Shown here piece by piece: positions 1 through 6,375 of a DNA stretch of 8,493 bases. Each line of letters begins with the position of its first letter. Positions within the stretch are counted from its first letter, which is position 1. Below the pieces are notes generated by a model. The model was not told the origin of the DNA and did no database searches. It saw only the letters and a list, made by a program, of their open reading frames with translations. The DNA comes from Lachnospiraceae bacterium. Lineage in GTDB: Bacteria; Bacillota; Clostridia; Lachnospirales; Lachnospiraceae. The position numbers and the translations under genes were made by a program. The DNA lies in contig DOVG01000130.1 of the NCBI GenBank assembly GCA_003520205.1, positions 1 through 8,493 on the forward strand, read 5' to 3'.

Positions 1-35
1 CTAACAAAGGTTATTCATAATTAACCCCTAGCTAT

Positions 36-97
36 TATGATGTGACAGATTAAGAATACTCTGGAATGTGGCGTGATAATTGATCTGTCACATTATA
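36..97. repeat. 18-bp imperfect inverted repeat upstream of the DUF3793 gene
   Basis: Arms at 36-53 and 80-97 are complementary at 16 of 18 positions, and the two exceptions would be G-U pairs in RNA. The core TGTGACAGAT (41-50) / ATCTGTCACA (83-92) is perfect. The interior is 26 nt (54-79). No T-run follows the right arm, so it is not an ordinary terminator. It may be a paired operator for a dimeric regulator, or a leader hairpin if transcription starts upstream. The right arm ends 42 bp before the chosen start codon of the DUF3793 gene. The regulator is unknown. Confidence 0.5.
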
Positions 98-129
98 TTT
101 CCTACCGAGTTAGATATAACTAACTATAT

Positions 130-133
130 GGAG
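130..133 (+). promoter_or_regulatory. Ribosome binding site that fixes the DUF3793 start
   Basis: GGAG at 130-133 lies 6 nt before the ATG at 140. The in-frame ATG at 128 overlaps this GGAG and has no purine-rich site of its own, and the in-frame TTG at 80 lies inside the inverted-repeat arm. The spacing therefore selects 140, which also gives the N-terminus that I recall as usual for the family. Confidence 0.6.
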
Positions 134-139
134 TGTGTC

Positions 140-700
140 ATGTTTGATGAAATGATTGTTGAATTCTGCTCGCCTACACTTGCGGGAATAAAGACGGGAA
201 ATCTGTTTTCATATGAATATTGTGACTACAATCAATTTGTGAAGGATGTTAGAAGGGTTAACATTATTTTATTAAAAAAGGGGATCGAGTTAATACCTAT
301 CAGGTGTCTGAATCACAGAGCTCTTATTTATATATTTCGACCATCCTTCCTGGAAAAAGACTTCTGTGATAAAGACACCTCCCAACTTTTAAAAGAACTT
401 GGTTATGATACTTTGAATACTGCGGCGTGTGTAAGATGTCTCAGTAATAAAATAAACACTATTAATTCAAGTAAGGAATTTCCTCATGAGATAGGCCTGT
501 TTTTAGGATATCCCGTTGAGGATGTGAAGGGTTTTATAAAGTATAAGGGTGAATGTTCAAAATGTATAGGATGCTGGAAGGTATACGGAGATGTAATGAA
601 GGCTGAGGATACATTTGACAGATACAAGAAGTGCACGAATGACTATATGGCTAGATTTAAGCAAGGTACAACGCTTGATCAGCTGGCTGTTTGTGCATAG
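140..700 (+). CDS. DUF3793 family protein, cysteine-rich
   Basis: A 186-residue soluble protein of the DUF3793 family, whose biochemical role is not established. Family hallmarks visible are the N-terminal CSPTLAGIKTGNLF (residues 10-23), FPHEIGLFLGYPVEDVKGFI (114-133) and GCWKVYGD (144-151). It has no signal peptide or membrane segment. It contains 11 cysteines, including C97-x2-C100 and C139-x2-C142-x2-C145, which could bind a metal or Fe-S cluster (inference only). The start at 140 is chosen for its GGAG site; in-frame ATG 128 and TTG 80 would add 4 or 20 residues that look unlike the family. A flavodoxin follows 61 bp downstream on the same strand. From general knowledge, DUF3793 genes in clostridia often sit near flavodoxin or iron-uptake genes, so a role in redox or iron physiology is plausible but unproven. 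Confidence 0.85.
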   Translation: MFDEMIVEFCSPTLAGIKTGNLFSYEYCDYNQFVKDVRRVNIILLKKGIELIPIRCLNHRALIYIFRPSFLEKDFCDKDTSQLLKELGYDTLNTAACVRCLSNKINTINSSKEFPHEIGLFLGYPVEDVKGFIKYKGECSKCIGCWKVYGDVMKAEDTFDRYKKCTNDYMARFKQGTTLDQLAVCA

Positions 701-703
701 ATG

Positions 704-720
704 CTCCGAACAGGTCGGAG
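704..720 (+). other. Small hairpin between DUF3793 and flavodoxin genes
   Basis: CTCCGA (704-709) pairs with TCGGAG (715-720) around a 5-nt loop, just after the DUF3793 stop. What follows is TTAAATAATA, not a real T-run, so it would be a weak terminator at best. It could lower readthrough or stabilise RNA between two co-transcribed genes. No convincing promoter is visible between it and the flavodoxin start, which favours co-transcription. Confidence 0.35.
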
Positions 721-761
721 TTAAATAATACATTAGGGTATATCCCTGGAAAGGAAATATT

Positions 762-1184
762 ATGAGTAAAGTAGCAGTAGTTTTTTGGAGTGCCACAGGC
801 AATACTGAGGCAATGGCAAATGCAGTGGCAGAAGGGGCAAGAGGCAAAGGTGCTGAAGTGACGGTTCTTGGAGCTTCTGAGTTTTCTGCTTCAAATGTTG
901 GTGAGTATGACGCCATCGCATTTGGATGCCCTGCTATGGGTGCTGAGGTTCTTGAGGAAACAGAGTTTGATCCAATGTTTACATCTGTAGAAACTTCTCT
1001 TGGAGGAAAGAAGATAGGTATCTTTGGTTCATATGGCTGGGGAGACGGACAGTGGATGAGAGACTGGAAGGATCGTTGTGACAGTGCAGGAGCTGCTCTT
1101 GTGAATGATGGAGTAATGGCTAACAATGCTCCTGATGATGCGGCGATTTCAGAATGCAAAGCTCTTGGAGAAGCTCTTTGTTAA
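762..1184 (+). CDS. Short-chain flavodoxin (FMN electron carrier)
   Basis: A 140-residue cytosolic FMN protein that shuttles low-potential electrons, typically replacing ferredoxin when iron is short. The phosphate-binding loop is SATGNT (residues 10-15). The isoalloxazine-binding 60s loop is GCPAMGAE (55-62) and the 90s loop is GSYGWGDGQWMRDW (89-102), with W93 at the position of the stacking Trp of Clostridium beijerinckii flavodoxin. Length and alignment fit the clostridial short-chain class, with no long-chain insertion. A61 occupies the position of Asp58 in the C. beijerinckii protein, in the turn that changes conformation on reduction. The ribosome site GGAAAGGA (748-755) is 6 nt before the ATG. 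It probably shares a transcript with the upstream DUF3793 gene, since I see no promoter in the 61-bp gap. The paralogue name (fld/isiB-like) cannot be settled from sequence. Confidence 0.95.
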   Translation: MSKVAVVFWSATGNTEAMANAVAEGARGKGAEVTVLGASEFSASNVGEYDAIAFGCPAMGAEVLEETEFDPMFTSVETSLGGKKIGIFGSYGWGDGQWMRDWKDRCDSAGAALVNDGVMANNAPDDAAISECKALGEALC

Positions 1185-1195
1185 TTGATTTAGTA

Positions 1196-1282
1196 AAAAA
1201 GGGTGAGTAAATCATATGATTCTCGTTAATCTTGTGGTAGGGATTAAATGATGCACTAAGTAAGGCTTTACTCATCCTTTTT
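1196..1282 (+). terminator. Long-armed inverted repeat between flavodoxin and eno; terminator or leader structure
   Basis: Arms 1196-1211 and 1267-1282 pair over 16 bp with one G-U wobble. The left arm begins AAAAAGGG and the right arm ends CCTTTTT, the A-tract/T-tract arrangement of intrinsic (possibly bidirectional) terminators. The interior is unusually large at 55 nt (1212-1266) and can fold further: TTAATC 1226-1231 with GATTAA 1242-1247. A competing local hairpin AGTAA 1259-1263 / TTACT 1268-1272 would use part of the right arm. It could simply end flavodoxin transcripts. It could also be a conditional structure in the eno leader, as its right arm ends 18 nt before the eno ribosome site. 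Confidence 0.55.
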
Positions 1283-1315
1283 ATACATTTCTATAATCAA
1301 GGAAGGAGATTTGAT

Positions 1316-2614
1316 ATGTATCTTGAAATTGAAAAGGTAGTAGGAAGAGAAATTCTCGATTCAAGAGGTAATCCTACAGTAGAGGCTGAGGTTTATCTTA
1401 TTGACGGAACAGTTGGAAGAGGAACTGCTCCAAGTGGAGCTTCAACAGGTGAATTTGAGGCGCTTGAGCTTCGTGACGGAGATAAGGATCGTTATCTCGG
1501 AAAGGGTGTACAGAAAGCTGTCGAAAATATAAATACAACAATAAACGAAGTGCTTGTAGGCATGGATGCATCTGACACTTATGCAGTAGATGCAGCTATG
1601 ATAAAGGCCGACGGAACAAAGGATAAGTCTAATCTCGGAGCAAATGCAATTCTTGCCGTTTCTATTGCGGCAGCACGTGCAGCAGCTATAGCATTAGACA
1701 TTCCTCTTTACAGGTTTCTCGGTGGTGTACAGGGGACTAAGCTACCAGTACCTATGATGAATATCCTCAATGGTGGTGCTCATGCAGATAGTGCTGTTGA
1801 TACACAGGAATTTATGATAATGCCTGTTGGTGCGCCTTCATTTAAAGAGGCGCTCAGATGGTGTGCAGAAGTATTCCATAAGCTTAAGAACCTTATAAAG
1901 GATATGGGAGATGTTACTGCAGTTGGTGATGAAGGAGGATTTGCTCCTAATAAATTAAAGAGTGATGAGGAAGCTATTGAGAAGATTCTTGAAGCTATAA
2001 AAGCAGCAGGCTTTGAGCCGGGTAAAGACTTCATGATTGCTATGGATGCGGCTTCGTCAGAATGGAAGAGTGAGAAAGGAAAGGGATTCTATAAACAGCC
2101 TAAATCAGGAAAGGAATTTACATCAGATGAGCTTATCGCTCACTGGGAGTCACTTGTAGATAAGTATCCGATCATCTCTATCGAGGATGGACTTGATGAA
2201 GAAGATTGGGAAGGCTGGCAGAGAATGACAGAGAAGATCGGAAGCAAGGTTCAGCTTGTTGGTGATGATCTCTTTGTTACTAACACAGAAAGACTTTCAA
2301 AGGGTATCAGCCTTGGTGCCGGTAACTCAATACTTATCAAGCTTAATCAGATTGGTTCTGTTTCTGAGACTCTCGAAGCAATCAAGATGGCTCACAAGGC
2401 GGGGTATACAGCTATATCATCACACAGATCAGGTGAAACTGCGGATACAACAATTGCTGATCTTGCAGTTGCACTTAATACATGTCAGATTAAGACAGGT
2501 GCTCCTAGTCGTTCAGAGCGTGTAGCTAAGTACAATCAGCTTCTTCGTATAGAGGAAGAACTGGGAGCTTCAGCTAAGTATCCACAGATGGATGCATTTA
2601 ATGTAAAGAAATAA
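1316..2614 (+). CDS. eno: Enolase (phosphopyruvate hydratase)
   Basis: Converts 2-phosphoglycerate to phosphoenolpyruvate in glycolysis and runs the reverse in gluconeogenesis; cytosolic and Mg2+-dependent. The 432-residue length is normal for bacterial enolase. Visible active-site elements are the mobile loop SGAST (40-44), H156 in GGAHAD, Q164-E165, the proton donor E206 in GDEGG, Mg2+ ligands D244, E290 and D317, the base K342 in ILIKLNQIG, the signature SHRSGETAD (369-377) with H370-R371-S372, and K393. All catalytic residues are present, so it should be active. The start is secure: GGAAGGAG (1301-1308) lies 7 nt before the ATG and the N-terminus fits the family. No other glycolytic gene is adjacent, so eno appears as an isolated unit here. 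No clear own promoter was found in the 131-bp upstream gap, so transcription may depend on readthrough or on a weak promoter there. Confidence 0.98.
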   Translation: MYLEIEKVVGREILDSRGNPTVEAEVYLIDGTVGRGTAPSGASTGEFEALELRDGDKDRYLGKGVQKAVENINTTINEVLVGMDASDTYAVDAAMIKADGTKDKSNLGANAILAVSIAAARAAAIALDIPLYRFLGGVQGTKLPVPMMNILNGGAHADSAVDTQEFMIMPVGAPSFKEALRWCAEVFHKLKNLIKDMGDVTAVGDEGGFAPNKLKSDEEAIEKILEAIKAAGFEPGKDFMIAMDAASSEWKSEKGKGFYKQPKSGKEFTSDELIAHWESLVDKYPIISIEDGLDEEDWEGWQRMTEKIGSKVQLVGDDLFVTNTERLSKGISLGAGNSILIKLNQIGSVSETLEAIKMAHKAGYTAISSHRSGETADTTIADLAVALNTCQIKTGAPSRSERVAKYNQLLRIEEELGASAKYPQMDAFNVKK

Positions 2615-2617
2615 TAA

Positions 2618-2655
2618 CAAGGTTAACCTTGGTTGTTTTTTCAACCTTTTTCTTT
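2618..2655 (+). terminator. Intrinsic terminator(s) after eno
   Basis: Four bases after the eno stop, CAAGG (2618-2622) pairs with CCTTG (2627-2631) and is soon followed by GTTGTTTTTT. A second overlapping hairpin, GGTTG (2631-2635) / CAACC (2642-2646), is followed directly by TTTTTCTTT (2647-2655). Either can act as a terminator, and together they form a tandem stop. Confidence 0.75.
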
Positions 2656-2656
2656 A

Positions 2657-2676
2657 AGCCTCGCTTCGGCGGGGCT
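2657..2676. terminator. GC-rich hairpin with UUCG tetraloop
   Basis: A2657-C2664 pairs with G2669-T2676 (8 bp, one G-U) around TTCG, closed by a C-G pair. This is the extra-stable C(UUCG)G tetraloop. It is the only strongly GC-rich block in this gap. What follows is TATTATATT, AT-rich but not a T-run, so it may serve as backup terminator or 3'-end stabiliser after the T-runs of the eno terminators. Confidence 0.6.
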
Positions 2677-2715
2677 ATTATATTGCTATATGAACCTTTT
2701 TTATCTATAGAGCTA

Positions 2716-2745
2716 TTTAAGGGAAAACTTGCTTTATATTATAAT
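2716..2745 (+). promoter_or_regulatory. Probable promoter of the ATC hydrolase-family gene
   Basis: A perfect -10 TATAAT lies at 2740-2745. The -35 is weak: TTTAAG at 2716-2721 with 18-nt spacing. Predicted start of transcription is near 2752, giving a leader of about 40 nt. Lying just beyond the eno terminators, it makes the next gene an independent unit. Confidence 0.5.
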
Positions 2746-2792
2746 TGATTAAATGCTCAGAAATATTTATATTAGTAAAAAGGGAGGAATTT

Positions 2793-3440
2793 ATGTACAC
2801 AGAGGAAGAAAAAAAGCTTATTAAGAAAAAAGTTTTAAAAACCATGAAGAGTAAGGGATTTTTGAAGAAGAAGATTTTAGAGAGAATCTCGGACTCCGAT
2901 TTTGAGATAGTATGGAAGGATGCTCATAAGAGACTTGCGAAAATGTATGCTGAACATATGGATCTTCCCAAAGGTGTTAAAACTCATACAGATGGTTTTA
3001 TATTTCCTGCAGCTGCTGTATATCTATCGTTAAAGAAGGTAAAACCGGACATTGCTTATGATATAATGAAAACGGCTATGGCAGAAAAATCACAGGAAGA
3101 AGGACGTAAGTTTGCCAAGTATATGAAGATTCCTGGTTTTGCAAAATTCTTTCTTGGTATGTGGGATCCGATAAGTCATAAGATGTTCGGTGAAAGCTCA
3201 GGATTTAAAAATGTTTTTTATCCGAAGGAAAAGAATTGTTACAAGATGGATATTATAGAATGTCCATATCACAAGTATCTTTCGGAGCAGGGATGTCCGG
3301 AGCTGAATATATTGTTCTGCGATAATGATGTTTATATGTACGGAAATCTTCCAAAGTTGAAGTTTACAAGAACCCAGACCATAGGTGCCGGAGGAGAGCT
3401 TTGTGATTTTCAAATGGAGCTGGTGAAGGAGAAGAAATAA
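2793..3440 (+). CDS. L-2-amino-thiazoline-4-carboxylic acid hydrolase family protein
   Basis: A 215-residue soluble protein resembling the ATC hydrolase family (Pfam PF14196). In Pseudomonas the founding member opens the ring of L-ATC to N-carbamoyl-L-cysteine in a cysteine-forming route. The N-terminal third is Lys-rich and helical. The conserved core is C-terminal: a Cys/His segment around ECPYHKYL (156-163), GCPEL (167-171) with C168, FCDNDV (175-180) with C176, then FTRTQTIGAGGELCDF (191-206) with C204. The start is ATG 2793, preceded by AGGGAGGA (2781-2788); an upstream in-frame non-ATG start would put the ribosome site inside the gene. No ATC racemase or N-carbamoylcysteine hydrolase gene is nearby, so the substrate in this organism is not assured. 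Many clostridial members carry this name only by homology. It is transcribed alone and ends 6 bp from the convergent permease gene. Confidence 0.8.
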   Translation: MYTEEEKKLIKKKVLKTMKSKGFLKKKILERISDSDFEIVWKDAHKRLAKMYAEHMDLPKGVKTHTDGFIFPAAAVYLSLKKVKPDIAYDIMKTAMAEKSQEEGRKFAKYMKIPGFAKFFLGMWDPISHKMFGESSGFKNVFYPKEKNCYKMDIIECPYHKYLSEQGCPELNILFCDNDVYMYGNLPKLKFTRTQTIGAGGELCDFQMELVKEKK

Positions 3441-3446
3441 AGGAAT

Positions 3447-5666
3447 TTATTCTCTGTCTTCTTTCAGACATTCTACCATATCAACTTTTCTCAGCTTGCG
3501 GGAAGCAAGAAGTAATGAAATTATGTATGCCGCACCGACAAAAAGTATTCCGGTAAATAATGTTCGCATAGTTAATTCTATGGTCATAAACATTCCGCTG
3601 GATGCTGCGTTGGTAGCGGCTATCATTTCAGAAAGAGCTATTCCTAGTGGAATACCGATTAAGAAGCCGATAGGTACTATAAGGTGATTTGATGATAGGA
3701 TAAGGCTTCTCATCTCATTCTTTTTGTAACCCAGAACCTCCAGCAGCGATATATTTCTGCGATTCTCATCTACAATCATTCCGGCAAGCATTACCACCAC
3801 TAGAATACATATAAGTGATCCGATTGTATTAACTATATAAAGAACTATTTTAGCTGTACGGAAAGTATTCTCTGAACTGCTGCGGTAATCCTCCAGAGAT
3901 GCACTTTTATTCAGCAGTTCCTCGGGAATATTGAGTGGTGATGTACTGATTATGACATCATATTCATTTCTGTTTCTGTGAAGTATTTCTGCGACATTTT
4001 CTTTACTTGTAAGAACAAGAGAGAGAACATCATTCTCTATTATATCGGTTATAACAATTGTGCTTTTTTCCATGGACAGAAGATTGTAGAAAGAAAAGCT
4101 GTCTCCTTTTTTAATACCGAAAAGTTTTGCAGCAGCAGAAGTCATATAGTATCCACCGTAGCTGACGGGATCACCGGATACGGTGGTTGTTTCGATAAGA
4201 TTGGAAGATTCATCATAGCCGATAAGGTTGAACAGACTATCGGTTCCTTTAACCCCAAAACTTACATCAAAGATGGCGTTGCCACCATAAGGGTTTTCAC
4301 TTTGGAAATCAATAAAACCATATTCATATTGTCCGCCAAGCATAGCTTTTGGAACTTTATTATCAAGAAAATCGTCATATGCATGCTGATACAATCCGCC
4401 AACCATAACAGCCATAGTGGAAACAGCTATACCAATAAGAAGGGTCAGACTTCTTCCTTTGTTGGCAAGTACTGTTCGAATATTATACAGCCACTTAAAA
4501 GGCATGTTTTTTTTTCGCATGGCATGTGATATTTTTCCATTGCGCTGGCCTTTCAGGAGTACAACCACATCGGTCTCTAAGCATTTTGAAATAACTATCA
4601 ATGCAGTTGAACAATAAACTATCGGTGGTATAAGCAGAGCCAGAATAAAAATGAGTACAGGCAGTTTTGGACTATAGTTTATATATTCTGAGAAGCTGAA
4701 CATATATATACAGAACAATTTAGAAAAAGGAATACATCCTATAGCGCCGAGAATATCGCCCGTAATTGATGGTATCAATGCATACATAACATAATGTTTA
4801 GTGAGCTCAGACTTGGTGTAGCCAAGTGCGGTGAGCGTTCCGATACTCTTATATTCTCTTTTTACTGTACGGCTGAGAACCATTGCAATTACCACAGCCA
4901 CAACAAAAAGCAGTATAGGACTGTATACTGAAAATTCGGATTTTATATCTGTAGCAGATGAGATAAGAGCACCTGTTCGTGGATTATCTTTTTTATCGAT
5001 ATATTGGAGTGTTCCATGGGTTTTATAGATGTATTCTCTGAAAGAAGATTCCTTATTGGTATCAGAATATTTTACAGAATAGTATGAAGAATAACTTCCA
5101 AGACTATCCATTGCATCACGAGATATAATTGCTATTCCAAAGTTTTTACCATCGGGAAATGTGTCTGTGAATTCTGCGAACATAGCAGCATAGTCAGGCT
5201 TCAATGCATAGCCACAGACCGAGAAGGAATGTCCGTAAAGTTCGAGATTGTCACCGATAGCTATATTATTAGCTTTAGCATAGTTATATGTTATCAGTAT
5301 GTCACTGTTGTCTGATATCTTACTTCCTTCGATTACCTGTATAAGATTAAGTTTTTCTGTATCTGCAAATATGCGTAGTCTCTTGTCATTTAGTATGGTA
5401 TTTTTATAATTTTGTTTTTCAATAGTAACAGAGTAGTTACGTTCCAGCATAGGAATATCAGCAGTTGATATTTCCTTAGATACCGTAAACAAGGCATCTT
5501 CAAGCTTGGAATCGTTAAATGTTTTATTGTATGTATCTGTCATTGTATCGGCAACAGAGAAGGCTCCTACCCATAGCATTATTGTGAGAGCAGTGAGTAT
5601 AGTTGCGGTTATATAGAATGACAGATTCTTTTTTGTGCTTCTGAGCAGCTTCCTATGTAAGGTCAT
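3447..5666 (-). CDS. ABC transporter permease, MacB/FtsX type, eight membrane segments
   Basis: A 739-residue membrane subunit that works with the ATPase encoded just upstream. It has eight hydrophobic segments, at roughly 17-38, 248-266, 293-318, 335-360, 404-424, 605-631, 662-682 and 702-722. These form two FtsX-like repeats: one segment, a large outside domain (about 39-247 and 425-604), then three segments. The repeat shows in two matching cytoplasmic coupling stretches, KREYKSIGTLTALGYTKSEL (269-288) and the segment at 633-652 ending in LEVLGYKKNE. Such permeases move no solute by a classic channel; relatives extrude antibiotics, peptides or lipids, or transmit force across the membrane. 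The substrate here is unknown. Its ATG directly follows the TAA of the ATPase gene. An AAAGGAG (complement of 5679-5685) lies 12 nt upstream inside that gene, which suggests translational coupling. It is the last gene of the operon and has no visible terminator before the convergent neighbour. Confidence 0.93.
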   Translation of the reverse strand: MTLHRKLLRSTKKNLSFYITATILTALTIMLWVGAFSVADTMTDTYNKTFNDSKLEDALFTVSKEISTADIPMLERNYSVTIEKQNYKNTILNDKRLRIFADTEKLNLIQVIEGSKISDNSDILITYNYAKANNIAIGDNLELYGHSFSVCGYALKPDYAAMFAEFTDTFPDGKNFGIAIISRDAMDSLGSYSSYYSVKYSDTNKESSFREYIYKTHGTLQYIDKKDNPRTGALISSATDIKSEFSVYSPILLFVVAVVIAMVLSRTVKREYKSIGTLTALGYTKSELTKHYVMYALIPSITGDILGAIGCIPFSKLFCIYMFSFSEYINYSPKLPVLIFILALLIPPIVYCSTALIVISKCLETDVVVLLKGQRNGKISHAMRKKNMPFKWLYNIRTVLANKGRSLTLLIGIAVSTMAVMVGGLYQHAYDDFLDNKVPKAMLGGQYEYGFIDFQSENPYGGNAIFDVSFGVKGTDSLFNLIGYDESSNLIETTTVSGDPVSYGGYYMTSAAAKLFGIKKGDSFSFYNLLSMEKSTIVITDIIENDVLSLVLTSKENVAEILHRNRNEYDVIISTSPLNIPEELLNKSASLEDYRSSSENTFRTAKIVLYIVNTIGSLICILVVVMLAGMIVDENRRNISLLEVLGYKKNEMRSLILSSNHLIVPIGFLIGIPLGIALSEMIAATNAASSGMFMTIELTMRTLFTGILFVGAAYIISLLLASRKLRKVDMVECLKEDRE

Positions 5667-6362
5667 TTATAGTACAAGCTCCTTTACAGATTTTTTTACA
5701 CCGGTGATGTTTTCGATAATCTTTCCATCACGGATTCGGATAACTTTATCGGCCATTTCGGCTATAGCTTCATTGTGAGTAATAAGAATTACAGTTGTTC
5801 CGTATTTTTCGTTCACTCTTTGAAGCAGCTGCAGGACGTCTAGTGATGATGAAGAATCTAGAGCCCCTGTTGGTTCATCACACAGCAGAATAGAAGGATT
5901 TTTTACAACAGCTCGTGCTATGGCGCATCGTTGCTGCTGGCCTCCGGAAAGTTCTGAAGGAAAGTGAACCTTGTGATTTTGAAGACCTAATTCTTCGAGA
6001 AGATCGTCTATATCAAGAGGAGTGGAAGATATATCTGAAACAACGCGTATATTTTCTCTTACGGTGAGTTCGGCTATGAGATTATAGGTTTGGAACACTA
6101 TACCAACCTTATCTCTTCGATATATAGCAAGTTCCTTTTTAGACATAGAAGTTAGTTCTTCACCGTCAACGATCAGTTTTCCGGAATCGGCACTATCAAG
6201 TCCTCCGAGAATGTTGAGAAGAGTACTTTTACCGGATCCGGAGGGACCGAGTATAACGCAGAAAGTACCCTTTTCCATAGATAGATCAGCTTCATTTAGT
6301 GCATATAATATATTTTCTCCGTTACCGTATTTCTTTACGATATTATGCATTTCTATAAACAT
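5667..6362 (-). CDS. ABC transporter ATP-binding protein, MacB/LolD type
   Basis: A 231-residue cytosolic ATPase powering the permease encoded next. All motifs are intact: Walker A GPSGSGKST (39-47), Q-loop Q91 in VFQTYNL, signature LSGGQQQR (138-145), Walker B ILLCDE (158-163) with catalytic E163, D-loop ALDS (167-170) and H-loop H196. The pattern VFQxxNLIxxLTVxEN is typical of the LolD/MacB/FtsE group that pairs with FtsX-like permeases. It is preceded by an AAAGGA ribosome site 8 nt before the ATG, overlapping the end of the tetR gene, and there are only 13 nt between the two genes, so the three genes should share one transcript. The short length and absence of a fused membrane domain agree with a separate ATPase-permease pair. 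No periplasmic or membrane-fusion adaptor gene is present. Confidence 0.96.
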   Translation of the reverse strand: MFIEMHNIVKKYGNGENILYALNEADLSMEKGTFCVILGPSGSGKSTLLNILGGLDSADSGKLIVDGEELTSMSKKELAIYRRDKVGIVFQTYNLIAELTVRENIRVVSDISSTPLDIDDLLEELGLQNHKVHFPSELSGGQQQRCAIARAVVKNPSILLCDEPTGALDSSSSLDVLQLLQRVNEKYGTTVILITHNEAIAEMADKVIRIRDGKIIENITGVKKSVKELVL

Positions 6363-6375
6363 GGTGTTATCCTTT

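Noticed and set aside
74..92. Fur box ahead of the DUF3793 gene
   Set aside because: Only one half (TGATAAT) matches; the opposite half does not resemble ATTATCA. It is kept only as a side note to the inverted repeat.
36..97. CRP-type site, because the arms contain TGTGA and TCACA
   Set aside because: The CRP consensus needs a 6-nt gap between the half-sites, but here they are about 42 nt apart.
80..139. Longer DUF3793 reading frame beginning at TTG 80 or ATG 128
   Set aside because: TTG 80 has no ribosome site and falls in the inverted-repeat arm. ATG 128 overlaps the GGAG that suits ATG 140. The extra residues do not resemble the family N-terminus.
557..1159. 200-codon open frame on the minus strand across the flavodoxin gene
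   Set aside because: It is antisense to a clear flavodoxin, its protein resembles no family, and it crosses two genes and their gap.
1292..1297. TATAAT just upstream of eno as a promoter
   Set aside because: The implied start near 1304 would cut into the ribosome site at 1301-1308, and no good -35 exists at proper spacing (best is TTTACT at 19 nt, within the hairpin arm).
3498..3512. Hairpin CTTGC-GGGAA-GCAAG near the permease 3' end as operon terminator
   Set aside because: It is inside the permease coding sequence and is followed by no T-run on either strand, so it is more likely a chance of the codons.
3978..4529. 183-codon + strand open frame opposite the permease gene
   Set aside because: It is a shadow of the permease coding sequence with no recognisable protein features.
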